Assembly (NCBI RefSeq): GCF_036250065.1
Contig: NZ_CP109199.1
Span: forward strand, 744,001 to 808,000
Reading direction: 5' to 3'
Length of the DNA stretch: 64,000 nucleotides
From: Micromonospora sp. NBC_01699
Lineage (GTDB): Bacteria > Actinomycetota > Actinomycetes > Mycobacteriales > Micromonosporaceae
This document shows, in pieces, positions 47,530 to 55,043 of the stretch. The notes below the pieces were generated by a model, which saw nothing but the letters and a program-made list of their open reading frames with translations, was not told the origin of the DNA and did no database searches. A program made the translations under genes and the position numbers. The stretch's first letter is position 1. Each line of letters starts with the position of its first letter.

Positions 47530-48207
47530 ATGACTGAGGACAGCGGGACGACCGAGGGGGCCGCGCCGCGGCGGTTGCGGGTCTTCCTGGTCGATGACCA
47601 TGCGATGTTCCGGGCCGGGGTCCGGGCCGAGTTGGGGGTGCACGTCGACGTGGTCGGCGAGGCGAGCACGGTGGCCGAGGCGGTCAGCCGGATCGCGCTG
47701 ACCGTACCGGACGTGGTGCTGCTCGACGTACACATGCCCGACGGCGGCGGCCGGGCGGTCCTGGACGCGATGCGCCGCACCCATCCCGGGATCCGCTTTC
47801 TCGCGCTGAGCGTGTCCGACGCGGCCGAGGACGTGATCGGTCTGATCCGGGCCGGGGCCCGGGGGTACGTCACCAAGACGATCTCGCCGGACGAGCTGGC
47901 CTCGGCGGTCCGCCGGGTGGCCGACGGTGACGCGGTGTTCAGCCCCCGGCTGGCCGGTTTCGTGCTGGACGCCTTCGCCGCCCGGCCGGACGCGCCGGTG
48001 GCCGATCCAGAGCTGGACCAGCTCACCAACCGGGAGCGGGAGGTGCTCCGGTTGCTCGCCCGCGGGTACGCCTACAAGGAGATCGCCAAGGAGTTGTTCA
48101 TCTCGATCAAGACGGTCGAGACCCACGTTTCCAACGTGTTGCGCAAGCTTCAGATGTCCAATCGCTACGAACTGTCCCGCTGGGCGGCGGACCGCCGGTT
48201 GGTCTGA
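47530..48207 (+). CDS. NarL/LiaR-type response regulator
   Basis: The 225-residue regulator has a receiver domain with acidic pair Asp22-Asp23 in FLVDDHAMF, phospho-acceptor Asp66 in VVLLDVHMP and the conserved Lys in GYVTKTIS. The C-terminal LuxR HTH reads LTNREREVLRLLARGYAYKEIAKELFISIKTVETHVSNVL. All phosphorylation residues are intact, unlike in BldM. The ATG at 47530 has GAGGAGAGG upstream; a GTG at 47497 overlapping the kinase stop is an alternative. It completes a three-protein envelope-stress module with the PspC kinase and the PspC/LiaF-like protein. Confidence 0.94.
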   Translation: MTEDSGTTEGAAPRRLRVFLVDDHAMFRAGVRAELGVHVDVVGEASTVAEAVSRIALTVPDVVLLDVHMPDGGGRAVLDAMRRTHPGIRFLALSVSDAAEDVIGLIRAGARGYVTKTISPDELASAVRRVADGDAVFSPRLAGFVLDAFAARPDAPVADPELDQLTNREREVLRLLARGYAYKEIAKELFISIKTVETHVSNVLRKLQMSNRYELSRWAADRRLV

Positions 48208-48391
48208 CCGGGCGCCGTTCACCCCGGGTACACACGTACGGTGCGCGTCCGACATCCGACAGTATCCATGGCGGTCGTGGTGTGATCCACGGCGGGTGGT
48301 CGGTGTGCGGGTCCCGCCCCTGCTCTTTGTGCTCTCGCGGCGGCCGGTTCAGGTCGATCTAGCTGGGCAAATGGTGATCTTGGTCAGTATT

Positions 48392-48452
48392 CACCGAACG
48401 CTCTCGGTCTAACGGCTTGATAACGGCACCTTCACGGAACGGGCGTTCGGTG
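48392..48452. promoter_or_regulatory. 10-bp inverted repeat upstream of the peptide ABC operon
   Basis: CACCGAACGC (48392-48401) and GCGTTCGGTG (48443-48452) are perfect complements 41 nt apart, 55 nt before the binding-protein start. A TGATAA-like -10 lies between them. It could be a pair of half-operators. From 48208 to 48391 I see no gene or strong element. Confidence 0.35.
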
Positions 48453-48506
48453 TCACAGTGTCAGTCACCTCACACCCCCTCGTGAGCGCCCTGAGGAGGC
48501 ACTCCC

Positions 48507-50144
48507 ATGCGCGGGAAAACCCTGAAGATGGCGGTCGCTACGACCGCCATCACGCTGATTGCTACAGGTTGCAGCAGCGGCGACCCGGAGGAATCCGGTT
48601 CGTCGAACAGCAACGCGGTCGTCTCGATCGAGATCGCCGAGCCGCAGCACCTGATCCCATCCAACACCACCGAGACGAGCGGGGCGCAGGTCCTGTCCGC
48701 GCTCTTCTCGCCGCTGGTGGACTTCGACAAGGACAACAAGCCGTTCGAGGTCGCCGCAGAGTCGATCTCGTCGACGGACAACACCCTGTGGACGATCAAG
48801 CTGAAGGACGGCTTCACCTTCCACAACGGTGAGAAGGTCAACGCCGACAGCTACATCAACGCCTGGAACCACGGCGCGTACGGCCCGAACGGCAACGGTG
48901 GCTCCTACTTCTGGGAGAAGGTGGAGGGCTACGCAGACCTCCAGTCAACCGACCCGGACGGCGCGGATGGCCCGCAGAAGGCCCCCGAGCCCAAGGCCAA
49001 GAAGCTGACCGGTCTGGCGAAGGTCGACGACCTCACCTTCACGGTGAAGCTGTCCGCCCCGTTCAGCGAGTTCAAGGCCGTCCTGGGCTACACCTCGTTC
49101 TACCCGCTGCCGGCGGCGGCGTGGCAGTCCGAGGGCGTGCTCAAGGAGGGCTTCGAGGACGCGATCGTCGGTAACGGCGCGTTCAAGATCAAGGGCTCCT
49201 GGCAGCACGACCAGGGCATCGAGGTCGAGCGGTACGACGCCTTCCCCGGCACCAAGCCGAAGGTCGGCGGCGTCAACTTCAAGATCTACCAGCAGCTCAC
49301 CTCGGCCTACGCCGATTTGCAGGCGGACAACCTCGACGTGCTCAAGTCGATCCCGACCGAGAACCTGTCCACCGCGCAGACCGAGCTGGGCGACCGGTTC
49401 AAGCAGTCGCCGGCCTCGACCTTCCAGTTCGTGGCCTTCCCGACGTTCCAGCCGGAGTTCGCCAAGGCGGAGGTCCGCAAGGCGATCTCGCAGGCGATCG
49501 ACCGGGACGAGATCATCAAGGCGGTCTTCAAGAACTCGCAGACCGCGGCCCGCTCGTTCGTCTCGCCGGTTGTCGCCGGGTACCGGGAGAACACCTGCGG
49601 CGACGCTTGCGTGTTCGACGCGGCCAAGGCGAAGGCGGCGTACACCGCTGCCGGCGGCCCGGCCAAGCTCCAGATCTCGTACAACGGTGATGGTGGGCAC
49701 AAGGAGTGGGTGGACGCCACCTGCAACCAGCTCAAGACCAACCTGGGTGTCGAGTGCGTCGGTACCGCCGAGCCGAAGTTCGCCGACCTGCTGACCAAGG
49801 TCGAGTCGAAGACGCCGGTCGGCATGTTCCGGCTCGGCTGGGTCATGGACTACCCGTCCATGGAGAACTACCTCGGCCCGCTGTTCGGCACCAACGGCTC
49901 GTCGAACTACTACGGGTACAGCAACCCGGCGTTCGACACCCTCGTCAAGGAGGGTGCCGCCGCGCCGAGCCCGGAAGAGGCGATCAAGAAGTACCAGCAG
50001 GCCGAGGACATCCTCGTCCAGGACATGCCGGTGATCCCGCTGCGCTTCGGGCAGAACACGTTCGGCCACTCGTCCAAGGTCAAGAACGTGGAGATCGACC
50101 TGTTCAACCGGGTCGACCTGTCGAAGATCGAAGCCGTCAGCTGA
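48507..50144 (+). CDS. Peptide-type ABC transporter substrate-binding lipoprotein
   Basis: The 545-residue SBP family 5 protein has a lipoprotein signal MRGKTLKMAVATTAITLIATGCSSG, the lipobox Cys at about 22. The mature domain shows VVSIEIAEPQHLIPSNTTETSGAQVLSALFSPLV, LKDGFTFHNGEKVNADSYINAWN (family hallmark) and AKAEVRKAISQAIDRDEIIKAVF. It is typical of oligopeptide/dipeptide binding proteins. GAGGAGG lies 7 nt before the ATG. It is the first gene of a five-gene operon with two permeases and two ATPases, separated from the permeases by hairpins. The true ligand could be a peptide, sugar oligomer or nickel-type substrate; peptide is most likely. Confidence 0.94.
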   Translation: MRGKTLKMAVATTAITLIATGCSSGDPEESGSSNSNAVVSIEIAEPQHLIPSNTTETSGAQVLSALFSPLVDFDKDNKPFEVAAESISSTDNTLWTIKLKDGFTFHNGEKVNADSYINAWNHGAYGPNGNGGSYFWEKVEGYADLQSTDPDGADGPQKAPEPKAKKLTGLAKVDDLTFTVKLSAPFSEFKAVLGYTSFYPLPAAAWQSEGVLKEGFEDAIVGNGAFKIKGSWQHDQGIEVERYDAFPGTKPKVGGVNFKIYQQLTSAYADLQADNLDVLKSIPTENLSTAQTELGDRFKQSPASTFQFVAFPTFQPEFAKAEVRKAISQAIDRDEIIKAVFKNSQTAARSFVSPVVAGYRENTCGDACVFDAAKAKAAYTAAGGPAKLQISYNGDGGHKEWVDATCNQLKTNLGVECVGTAEPKFADLLTKVESKTPVGMFRLGWVMDYPSMENYLGPLFGTNGSSNYYGYSNPAFDTLVKEGAAAPSPEEAIKKYQQAEDILVQDMPVIPLRFGQNTFGHSSKVKNVEIDLFNRVDLSKIEAVS

Positions 50145-50161
50145 ACTGACCGCTGAGCGGC

Positions 50162-50245
50162 GGATGGTCCGAGTCACCAGTACGAGTTCGGTGGCTCGGA
50201 CCATCCGGCGTGGTCCGCCGGTCGGGTGGTGCCCGCCGCGGACCA
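50162..50245 (+). terminator. Two hairpins between binding-protein and permease genes
   Basis: GGATGGTCCGAG (50162-50173) pairs perfectly with CTCGGACCATCC (50195-50206) with inner CACC/GGTG pairs. A second stem is TGGTCCGC (50211-50218) with GCGGACCA (50238-50245). They probably attenuate transcription or protect the upstream mRNA, giving more binding protein than permease. Confidence 0.6.
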
Positions 50246-50355
50246 TCTCCGTGGCGTCGCCGGTGACCGTGCGGTGACGCCATCGCCGCGTACCCCCTCT
50301 GCGGTCCGCTGTCCACAAGGCAGCCATCGACGCCTGTCCCATGAAGGACGAAGAC

Positions 50356-51291
50356 ATGTTCCGTTTCATTGTCCGGCGCCTGTTGCAGATGGTCCTCACG
50401 TTCATCGGGGCCACCCTGCTCGTATACGCGCTTATGTTCAGCAACCAGGGCAGCCCGGCACGGGTCATCCAGTCGCTGGTCGGCGAACGCCCGGTCACTG
50501 CGGCCCAGGTCCAGGCCCTCACCGAGCGTTACCACCTGAACGAGGGTTTCTGGGTCCAGTACGGCTACTACATGAAGGGCCTGCTGCAACTCGACTTCGG
50601 CACCTCGCTCACCGGCCGCCCGATCGGCGACATGATCGCCCAGGCATGGCCGGTGACGATCCGGCTCGCCGTGATCGGCGTGCTGTTCGCCGTCCTGTTC
50701 GGCGTGACCGCGGGTGTCGTCGCCGGCATCCGCCGGGGCGGTGTGTTCGACAATGCCACGCTGATCCTCACCCTGCTACTCATTTCCGTCCCGACGATCG
50801 TGCTCGCCCCGGTGGCCCAGTACTTCTTCGGCATCGAGCTCAGCTGGTTCCCGCCCACCGCCGGCGGTGATCCGACCTGGTGGGCGTTGGTCCTACCCGG
50901 CCTGGTGCTGGGATCGCTCTCGCTGGCCACCTACTCCCGGCTGACCCGCACCTCCGTGGCGGAGAACCTGCGCGCCGACTACGTCCGCACGGCAAAGGCC
51001 AAGGGCCTGTCCCCGCGTCGGGTGATCGGGGTGCACGTGCTGCGCAACTCGCTGATCCCCGTCGTCACCTACATCGGCATCGACATCGGTGGCCTGATGA
51101 GCGGCGCGATCATCACCGAAGGCGTGTTCAACATCCCCGGCGTCGGTTTCAACCTCTTCCGCGGTATCCGTACCGAGGACGGGCCGCTGGTGGTCGGCTT
51201 CGTCAGCCTGCTGGTCATCGTGTTCCTGATCGCGAACCTGATCGTCGACATCATGTACGCCGTGCTCGACCCGAGGATCCGCTATGAGTAA
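50356..51291 (+). CDS. Peptide ABC transporter permease, DppB type
   Basis: The 311-residue inner-membrane permease starts MFRFIVRRLLQMVLTFIGATLLVYALMF, a typical DppB first helix, and has about six membrane helices. The cytoplasmic EAA-type loop 'YVRTAKAKGLSPRRVIGVHVLRNSLIPVVTYIG' contacts the ATPases, and the end is VDIMYAVLDPRIRYE. The ATG at 50356 is preferred over one at 50341 because it begins the conserved helix and has AAGGACG upstream. It overlaps the next permease gene by eight bases. Confidence 0.94.
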   Translation: MFRFIVRRLLQMVLTFIGATLLVYALMFSNQGSPARVIQSLVGERPVTAAQVQALTERYHLNEGFWVQYGYYMKGLLQLDFGTSLTGRPIGDMIAQAWPVTIRLAVIGVLFAVLFGVTAGVVAGIRRGGVFDNATLILTLLLISVPTIVLAPVAQYFFGIELSWFPPTAGGDPTWWALVLPGLVLGSLSLATYSRLTRTSVAENLRADYVRTAKAKGLSPRRVIGVHVLRNSLIPVVTYIGIDIGGLMSGAIITEGVFNIPGVGFNLFRGIRTEDGPLVVGFVSLLVIVFLIANLIVDIMYAVLDPRIRYE

Positions 51292-52228
51292 TCTCGAATC
51301 GATCGCCGCGGCCGAGACCCCCGCCGCGAATCCCGCCCCGGTCGGCCCGCCCGGCGGTGCCAAAATTGACAAGCCCCGCAGTCTGGCCGGTGACGCCTGG
51401 CGGGACCTGCGCCGCAATCCGATTTTCTGGGTCGCCTCCGCGCTGGTTCTGCTGTTCGTCGTGATGGCGATCGTGCCGCAGTTGTTCACCCCGGCCGACC
51501 CGGCCAGTTGCGCGCTGTCGCGGCAGTACGCCCCGCCGAGCGGGCGGGCCTGGTTCGGTTACGACTTCCAGGGCTGCGACCTGTTCGCGCGGACCATCTA
51601 CGGCGCACGGGCGTCCATCCAGGTCGGTGTCTTCGCGATGCTGCTGGCCGGGGTGATCGCGCTGGTCGTCGGGTTGTCGTCGGGCTACTTCGGCGGCTGG
51701 GTGGACACCCTGCTGTCCCGGTTCACCGACATCGTGCTCGGCATCCCGCTCCTGCTGGCCGCGATCGTGCTCGGCAAGCGCCTGGCCGGCGACCGGGCGG
51801 GCACCGGCATCTGGACCGTGGTGATCGTGCTCGGTGTGCTCGGCTGGACCACCGCGTCCCGGGTCATGCGTTCCTCGGTGATCAGTGCCAAGAACCAGGA
51901 CTACGTGGCCGCCGCCCGGATGCTCGGGGCCGGGCACGGCCGGATCATGTTCCGGCACATCCTGCCCAACGCGCTCGCGCCGTTCGTGGTGGTCATGACC
52001 ATCGCGCTCGGCGGCTTCATCGCGGTCGAGGCCACCCTGTCGTTCCTCGGCATCGGGTTGAAGGCACCGGCCATCTCCTGGGGGATCGACATCTCCAGTT
52101 CGACCGTGCGGGTACGGGAGAACAGGGCCCCACTGATCGCGCCGTCGGCGTTCCTGGCGATGACCGTGCTCGCGTTCATCATGCTCGGCGACGCGATCCG
52201 CGACGCTTTCGACCCGAAGCTGCGGTAG
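51284..52228 (+). CDS. Peptide ABC transporter permease, DppC type
   Basis: The 314-residue partner permease has an OppC_N region (RSLAGDAWRDLRRNPIFWVASALVLLFVVMAIVPQLF), about six membrane helices and the EAA loop 'YVAAARMLGAGHGRIMFRHILPNALAPFVVVMT'. The C-terminal ending AIRDAFDPKLR is typical of DppC. It overlaps the upstream permease gene by eight bases and precedes the ATPase gene by 9 nt, as usual in Opp/Dpp operons. Confidence 0.94.
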   Translation: MSNLESIAAAETPAANPAPVGPPGGAKIDKPRSLAGDAWRDLRRNPIFWVASALVLLFVVMAIVPQLFTPADPASCALSRQYAPPSGRAWFGYDFQGCDLFARTIYGARASIQVGVFAMLLAGVIALVVGLSSGYFGGWVDTLLSRFTDIVLGIPLLLAAIVLGKRLAGDRAGTGIWTVVIVLGVLGWTTASRVMRSSVISAKNQDYVAAARMLGAGHGRIMFRHILPNALAPFVVVMTIALGGFIAVEATLSFLGIGLKAPAISWGIDISSSTVRVRENRAPLIAPSAFLAMTVLAFIMLGDAIRDAFDPKLR

Positions 52229-52237
52229 GAGATTCCG

Positions 52238-53272
52238 GTGACCGATATCAAGGCACAGATCGACGTCCTGCCCGGCCTGGACCCGACCGCCCCGCTGCTC
52301 CAGGTGAACGACCTGCACGTGGAGTTCCGTACGGCCAACGGGGTGGCGCGTGCGGTGAACGGCGCCAACTTCAGCCTGCAACCGGGGGAGACCCTGGCCA
52401 TCCTCGGCGAGTCCGGCTGCGGCAAGTCCGTGACCGCTCAGGCGATCATGGGCATCCTGGACACCCCGCCCGGTTACGTGACCAAGGGCGAGGTCCGCTA
52501 CCGGGGCCTCGACCTGCTGAAGCTGCCCGAGGAGCAGCGGCGCAAGGTACGCGCCAACCGGATCGCGATGATCTTCCAGGATGCGCTCTCCGCGCTCAAC
52601 CCGGTCTTCTCGGTGGGCTTCCAGCTCGACGAGCTGTCCCGGGTGCACCGGGGCATGTCCAAGAAGGACGCCCGGCGGCGCTCGGTCGAACTGCTCGACC
52701 TGGTGAAGATCCCGGCCGCGAAGCAGCGGGTGAACGACTACCCGCACCAGTTCTCCGGCGGCATGCGCCAGCGGGTGATGATCGCGATGGCGCTCGCGCT
52801 CGACCCCGAGGTGCTGATCGCGGACGAGCCGACGACCGCCCTGGACGTCACCGTCCAGGCCCAGATCATGACCCTGCTCGCCGAACTCCGGCGGGAACGC
52901 AACATGGGCCTGATCCTGATCACCCACGACATGGGGGTGGTCGCCGACGTCGCCGACCGGATCTCGATCATGTACGCCGGCAAGGTGGTCGAGGAGGCGG
53001 GGGTGTTCGACGTCTACGCGCGCCCGGCACACCCGTACACCAAGGCCCTGCTCGAATCGATCCCGCGGCTGGACCTCCGGGGCCAGCAGCTCAACGTGAT
53101 CAAGGGCCTGCCGCCGAACCTGATGAACATCCCGCCGGGCTGCGCCTTCAACCCGAGGTGCGGGTACGCCCAGGACGTCTGCCGGGCCGACCCGCCGCCG
53201 CCCGCGTACCAGGTGGCCGGGGACCGGACCGCCCGTTGCCACTTCTGGAAGGACGTGTTGGGCGATGAGTGA
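52238..53272 (+). CDS. Peptide ABC transporter ATP-binding protein, DppD type
   Basis: The 344-residue ABC ATPase has Walker A GESGCGKS, signature [32 protein letters not shown] (including Walker B), H-loop [14 protein letters not shown], and the oligopeptide C-terminal extension with Cys residues ([14 protein letters not shown]). This extension can hold an Fe-S cluster in DppD homologues. The GTG start at 52238 has AGGAG 7 nt upstream. It overlaps the next ATPase gene by eight bases. Confidence 0.95.
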   Translation: MTDIKAQIDVLPGLDPTAPLLQVNDLHVEFRTANGVARAVNGANFSLQPGETLAILGESGCGKSVTAQAIMGILDTPPGYVTKGEVRYRGLDLLKLPEEQRRKVRANRIAMIFQDALSALNPVFSVGFQLDELSRVHRGMSKKDARRRSVELLDLVKIPAAKQRVNDYPHQFSGGMRQRVMIAMALALDPEVLIADEPTTALDVTVQAQIMTLLAELRRERNMGLILITHDMGVVADVADRISIMYAGKVVEEAGVFDVYARPAHPYTKALLESIPRLDLRGQQLNVIKGLPPNLMNIPPGCAFNPRCGYAQDVCRADPPPPAYQVAGDRTARCHFWKDVLGDE

Positions 53273-54275
53273 GGTCGTGCTGCGTACCCAGCAGCTGGTC
53301 AAGCACTTCCCGATCACCCGCGGCATCGTGTTCCAGAGCCAGATCGGCGCGGTCCGCGCCGTGGACGGGGTCGACCTGGAGCTGCGCCGTGGAGAGACCC
53401 TCGGTGTGGTCGGCGAGTCCGGCTGCGGCAAGTCGACCCTGGCGAAGCTGCTGGTCGGGCTCGAAAAGCCCACCTCGGGCGGGATCGAGGTCCGGGGCGA
53501 GGAGATGAGCCGGCTGACCGGGCCGGCGATGCGGCGCGCCCGGCGCAACATCCAGATGGTGTTGCAGGACCCGTACACGTCGCTGAACCCGCGGATGACG
53601 GTCGGCGACATCATCGGCGAGCCGTTCGACATCCACACCGACGTCCTGCCCCGGGGTGACCGGCAGGAGCGGGTGCGGCAGCTCATCGATCTGGTCGGGC
53701 TCAACCCGGACCACATCAACCGGTACCCGCACCAGTTCTCCGGTGGGCAGCGGCAGCGGATCGGGATCGCCCGTGCGCTGGCGCTCAACCCGGAGATCAT
53801 CATCTGTGACGAGCCGGTGTCGGCGCTGGACGTGTCGATCCAGGCTCAGGTGATCAATCTGCTGGAGAAGCTCCAGGACGAGCTGGGTCTGTCGTACGTG
53901 TTCATCGCGCACGACCTGTCGGTGGTGCGGCACATCGCCGACCGGGTGGCGGTGATGTACCTCGGCAAGATCGTGGAGATCGGTACGAACGAGGAGATCT
54001 ACGAGCGGCCGACCCACCCGTACACCCAGGCGCTGTTGTCGGCGGTGCCGGTGCCGGACCCGACCCTGCGCGGGCTCCGGGACCAGATCGTGCTGGAGGG
54101 CGACGTGCCGTCGCCGGCCAACCCGCCGTCGGGTTGCCGGTTCCGTACCCGGTGTTGGAAGGCCCAGGAGATCTGCTCCCAGGAGGACCCACCGCTGGTG
54201 GAACGGGAGCATTCCGGCCACCCGAGCGCCTGCCACTTCGCCGAGGAGCGGGACGTGGTGCACGCGGTCGAGTAG
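53265..54275 (+). CDS. Peptide ABC transporter ATP-binding protein, DppF type
   Basis: This is the second ABC ATPase of the operon, 336 residues: Walker A GESGCGKS, an LNPRMTVGDIIGEPFDIH segment typical of DppF, signature FSGGQRQRIGIARALALNPEIIICDEPVSALD, H-loop IAHDLSVVRHIADR, and the C-terminal Cys-containing motif CRFRTRCWKAQEIC. It forms a heterodimer with the DppD-type subunit. It is the last gene of the operon; a 15-bp hairpin follows after 69 nt. Confidence 0.95.
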   Translation: MSEVVLRTQQLVKHFPITRGIVFQSQIGAVRAVDGVDLELRRGETLGVVGESGCGKSTLAKLLVGLEKPTSGGIEVRGEEMSRLTGPAMRRARRNIQMVLQDPYTSLNPRMTVGDIIGEPFDIHTDVLPRGDRQERVRQLIDLVGLNPDHINRYPHQFSGGQRQRIGIARALALNPEIIICDEPVSALDVSIQAQVINLLEKLQDELGLSYVFIAHDLSVVRHIADRVAVMYLGKIVEIGTNEEIYERPTHPYTQALLSAVPVPDPTLRGLRDQIVLEGDVPSPANPPSGCRFRTRCWKAQEICSQEDPPLVEREHSGHPSACHFAEERDVVHAVE

Positions 54276-54344
54276 GCCGGGTCAGACGCCGGCGGCCGGG
54301 CCCCACCCGGTTCGTCCCGCCGGTGAAGGTAGTGCCTCCTCAGT

Positions 54345-54383
54345 CCGGGGCGTCGGTCGTCATCCATGCGACCGGCGCCCCGG
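54345..54383 (+). terminator. Terminator of the peptide ABC operon
   Basis: CCGGGGCGTCGGTCG (54345-54359) pairs with CGACCGGCGCCCCGG (54369-54383) over 15 bp with one wobble and a 9-nt loop. It lies between convergent genes and could serve both. Confidence 0.65.
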
Positions 54384-54460
54384 GTCTCGTCCGGCCCCCG
54401 ACGTACGACGGTTGGCGGGCCCGGAGGGGACGCGGCGGGCTCCGGGCGGGCCGGCCGGAG

Positions 54461-54775
54461 TCAGAGCGGCCCGCGGCCGGCGCGGAGCACCAGCAGCGCG
54501 AGCTGCGTTCCGTCGGCACCCAGGGCGGTGCGGAACTTGTCCAGGATCTCGCGCTCGCGGGAGAGGACCAGGCGGGTGCCGCCGGAGGCGACCCGGGTCG
54601 CCCCTACCTGTTGGGACAGGCTCGCCCGTTCCTGCCAGAGGGCGATCAGGGCGCTGTCTATCTCGTTGATCCGGTCACGCATGGCGAGGATGCGGGCCGC
54701 GGCCTCCGGCGAGTCGGTGCCGGTCTGCGGGTCGGCGGACGGGTTTGCTGGCTGCTCAAGCATGTGTGCGGTCAT
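54461..54775 (-). CDS. Chorismate mutase (AroQ-delta, stand-alone)
   Basis: This 104-residue all-helical enzyme converts chorismate to prephenate for Phe and Tyr. It has RINEIDSALIALWQERASLSQQVGATR, then ASGGTRLVLSRE, and ends VLRAGRGPL. The ASGGTRLV-SRE segment and the RxGRGxL tail match the Mycobacterium intracellular chorismate mutase, whose C-terminus docks on DAHP synthase to gain activity. The ATG at 54775 has AGGAG 7 nt upstream; an upstream in-frame start at 54808 lies inside the leader region. The gene is monocistronic and is preceded by a leader peptide and terminator that look like a Phe/Tyr attenuator. Confidence 0.92.
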   Translation of the reverse strand: MTAHMLEQPANPSADPQTGTDSPEAAARILAMRDRINEIDSALIALWQERASLSQQVGATRVASGGTRLVLSREREILDKFRTALGADGTQLALLVLRAGRGPL

Positions 54776-54826
54776 TTCTGGGCTCCTGAGCGGGTTGGCC
54801 CCTGACAATTCCAGACCCCGAAGCGA

Positions 54827-54857
54827 AACGCCCCGGGCTCCAGGAGCCCGGGGCGTT
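54827..54857 (-). terminator. Attenuator terminator upstream of chorismate mutase
   Basis: On the minus strand AACGCCCCGGGCTCC / GGAGCCCGGGGCGTT forms a 15-bp perfect stem with a 1-nt centre, followed by a short TTTCG run. It lies between the leader peptide stop and the chorismate mutase start codon. Its 5' arm (54843-54851) can alternatively pair with 54891-54899. Confidence 0.8.
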
Positions 54858-54870
54858 CGTAGGTTTTAGA

Positions 54871-54939
54871 TCAGGCGCTACCTACGGCTGCCGGACTCCC
54901 GGAGCCATAGTAAAAGTAGAAGTGCGCCTGCTGGATCAC
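54871..54939 (-). CDS. Phe/Tyr-rich leader peptide of chorismate mutase gene
   Basis: A 22-codon frame starting GTG at 54939 encodes MIQQAHFYFYYGSGSPAAVG then Ser-Ala-stop, with five aromatic codons in a row (Phe-Tyr-Phe-Tyr-Tyr, 54907-54921). A -10-like CATACT ends 6 nt before the GTG and a TTGCGC lies 18 bp further up, so the message would be leaderless. No Shine-Dalgarno is present. The stop is 14 nt before the terminator stem. The arrangement is that of a leader peptide whose aromatic codons sense charged tRNA-Phe and tRNA-Tyr. It was read by eye; expression is unproven. Confidence 0.75.
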   Translation of the reverse strand: MIQQAHFYFYYGSGSPAAVGSA

Positions 54940-54945
54940 GAACCG

Positions 54946-54975
54946 AGTATGCCCACCAGTTGGCTTCTGGCGCAA
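54946..54975 (-). promoter_or_regulatory. Promoter for the chorismate mutase leader
   Basis: On the minus strand, TTGCGC (54970-54975) and CATACT (54946-54951) have an 18-bp spacer. Transcription would start at about 54939, the first base of the leader peptide GTG. Confidence 0.5.
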
Positions 54976-54987
54976 GCGCCTCGCTGA

Positions 54988-55032
54988 GGAAGGGCCGCTT
55001 CCTGTCGTTTTTCTGGATGAAGGGCCCCTTCC
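54988..55032. repeat. GGAAGGGCC palindromic intergenic element
   Basis: GGAAGGGCCGCTT (54988-55000) and AAGGGCCCCTTCC (55020-55032) form an imperfect stem around a T-rich loop, just after the nucleotidase stop. It probably terminates that gene. GGAAGGGGCCCTTCC-type palindromes recur between genes in Micromonospora chromosomes as I recall, so it may be a REP-like repeat. Confidence 0.5.
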
Positions 55033-55043
55033 CCAGGCTCGCG

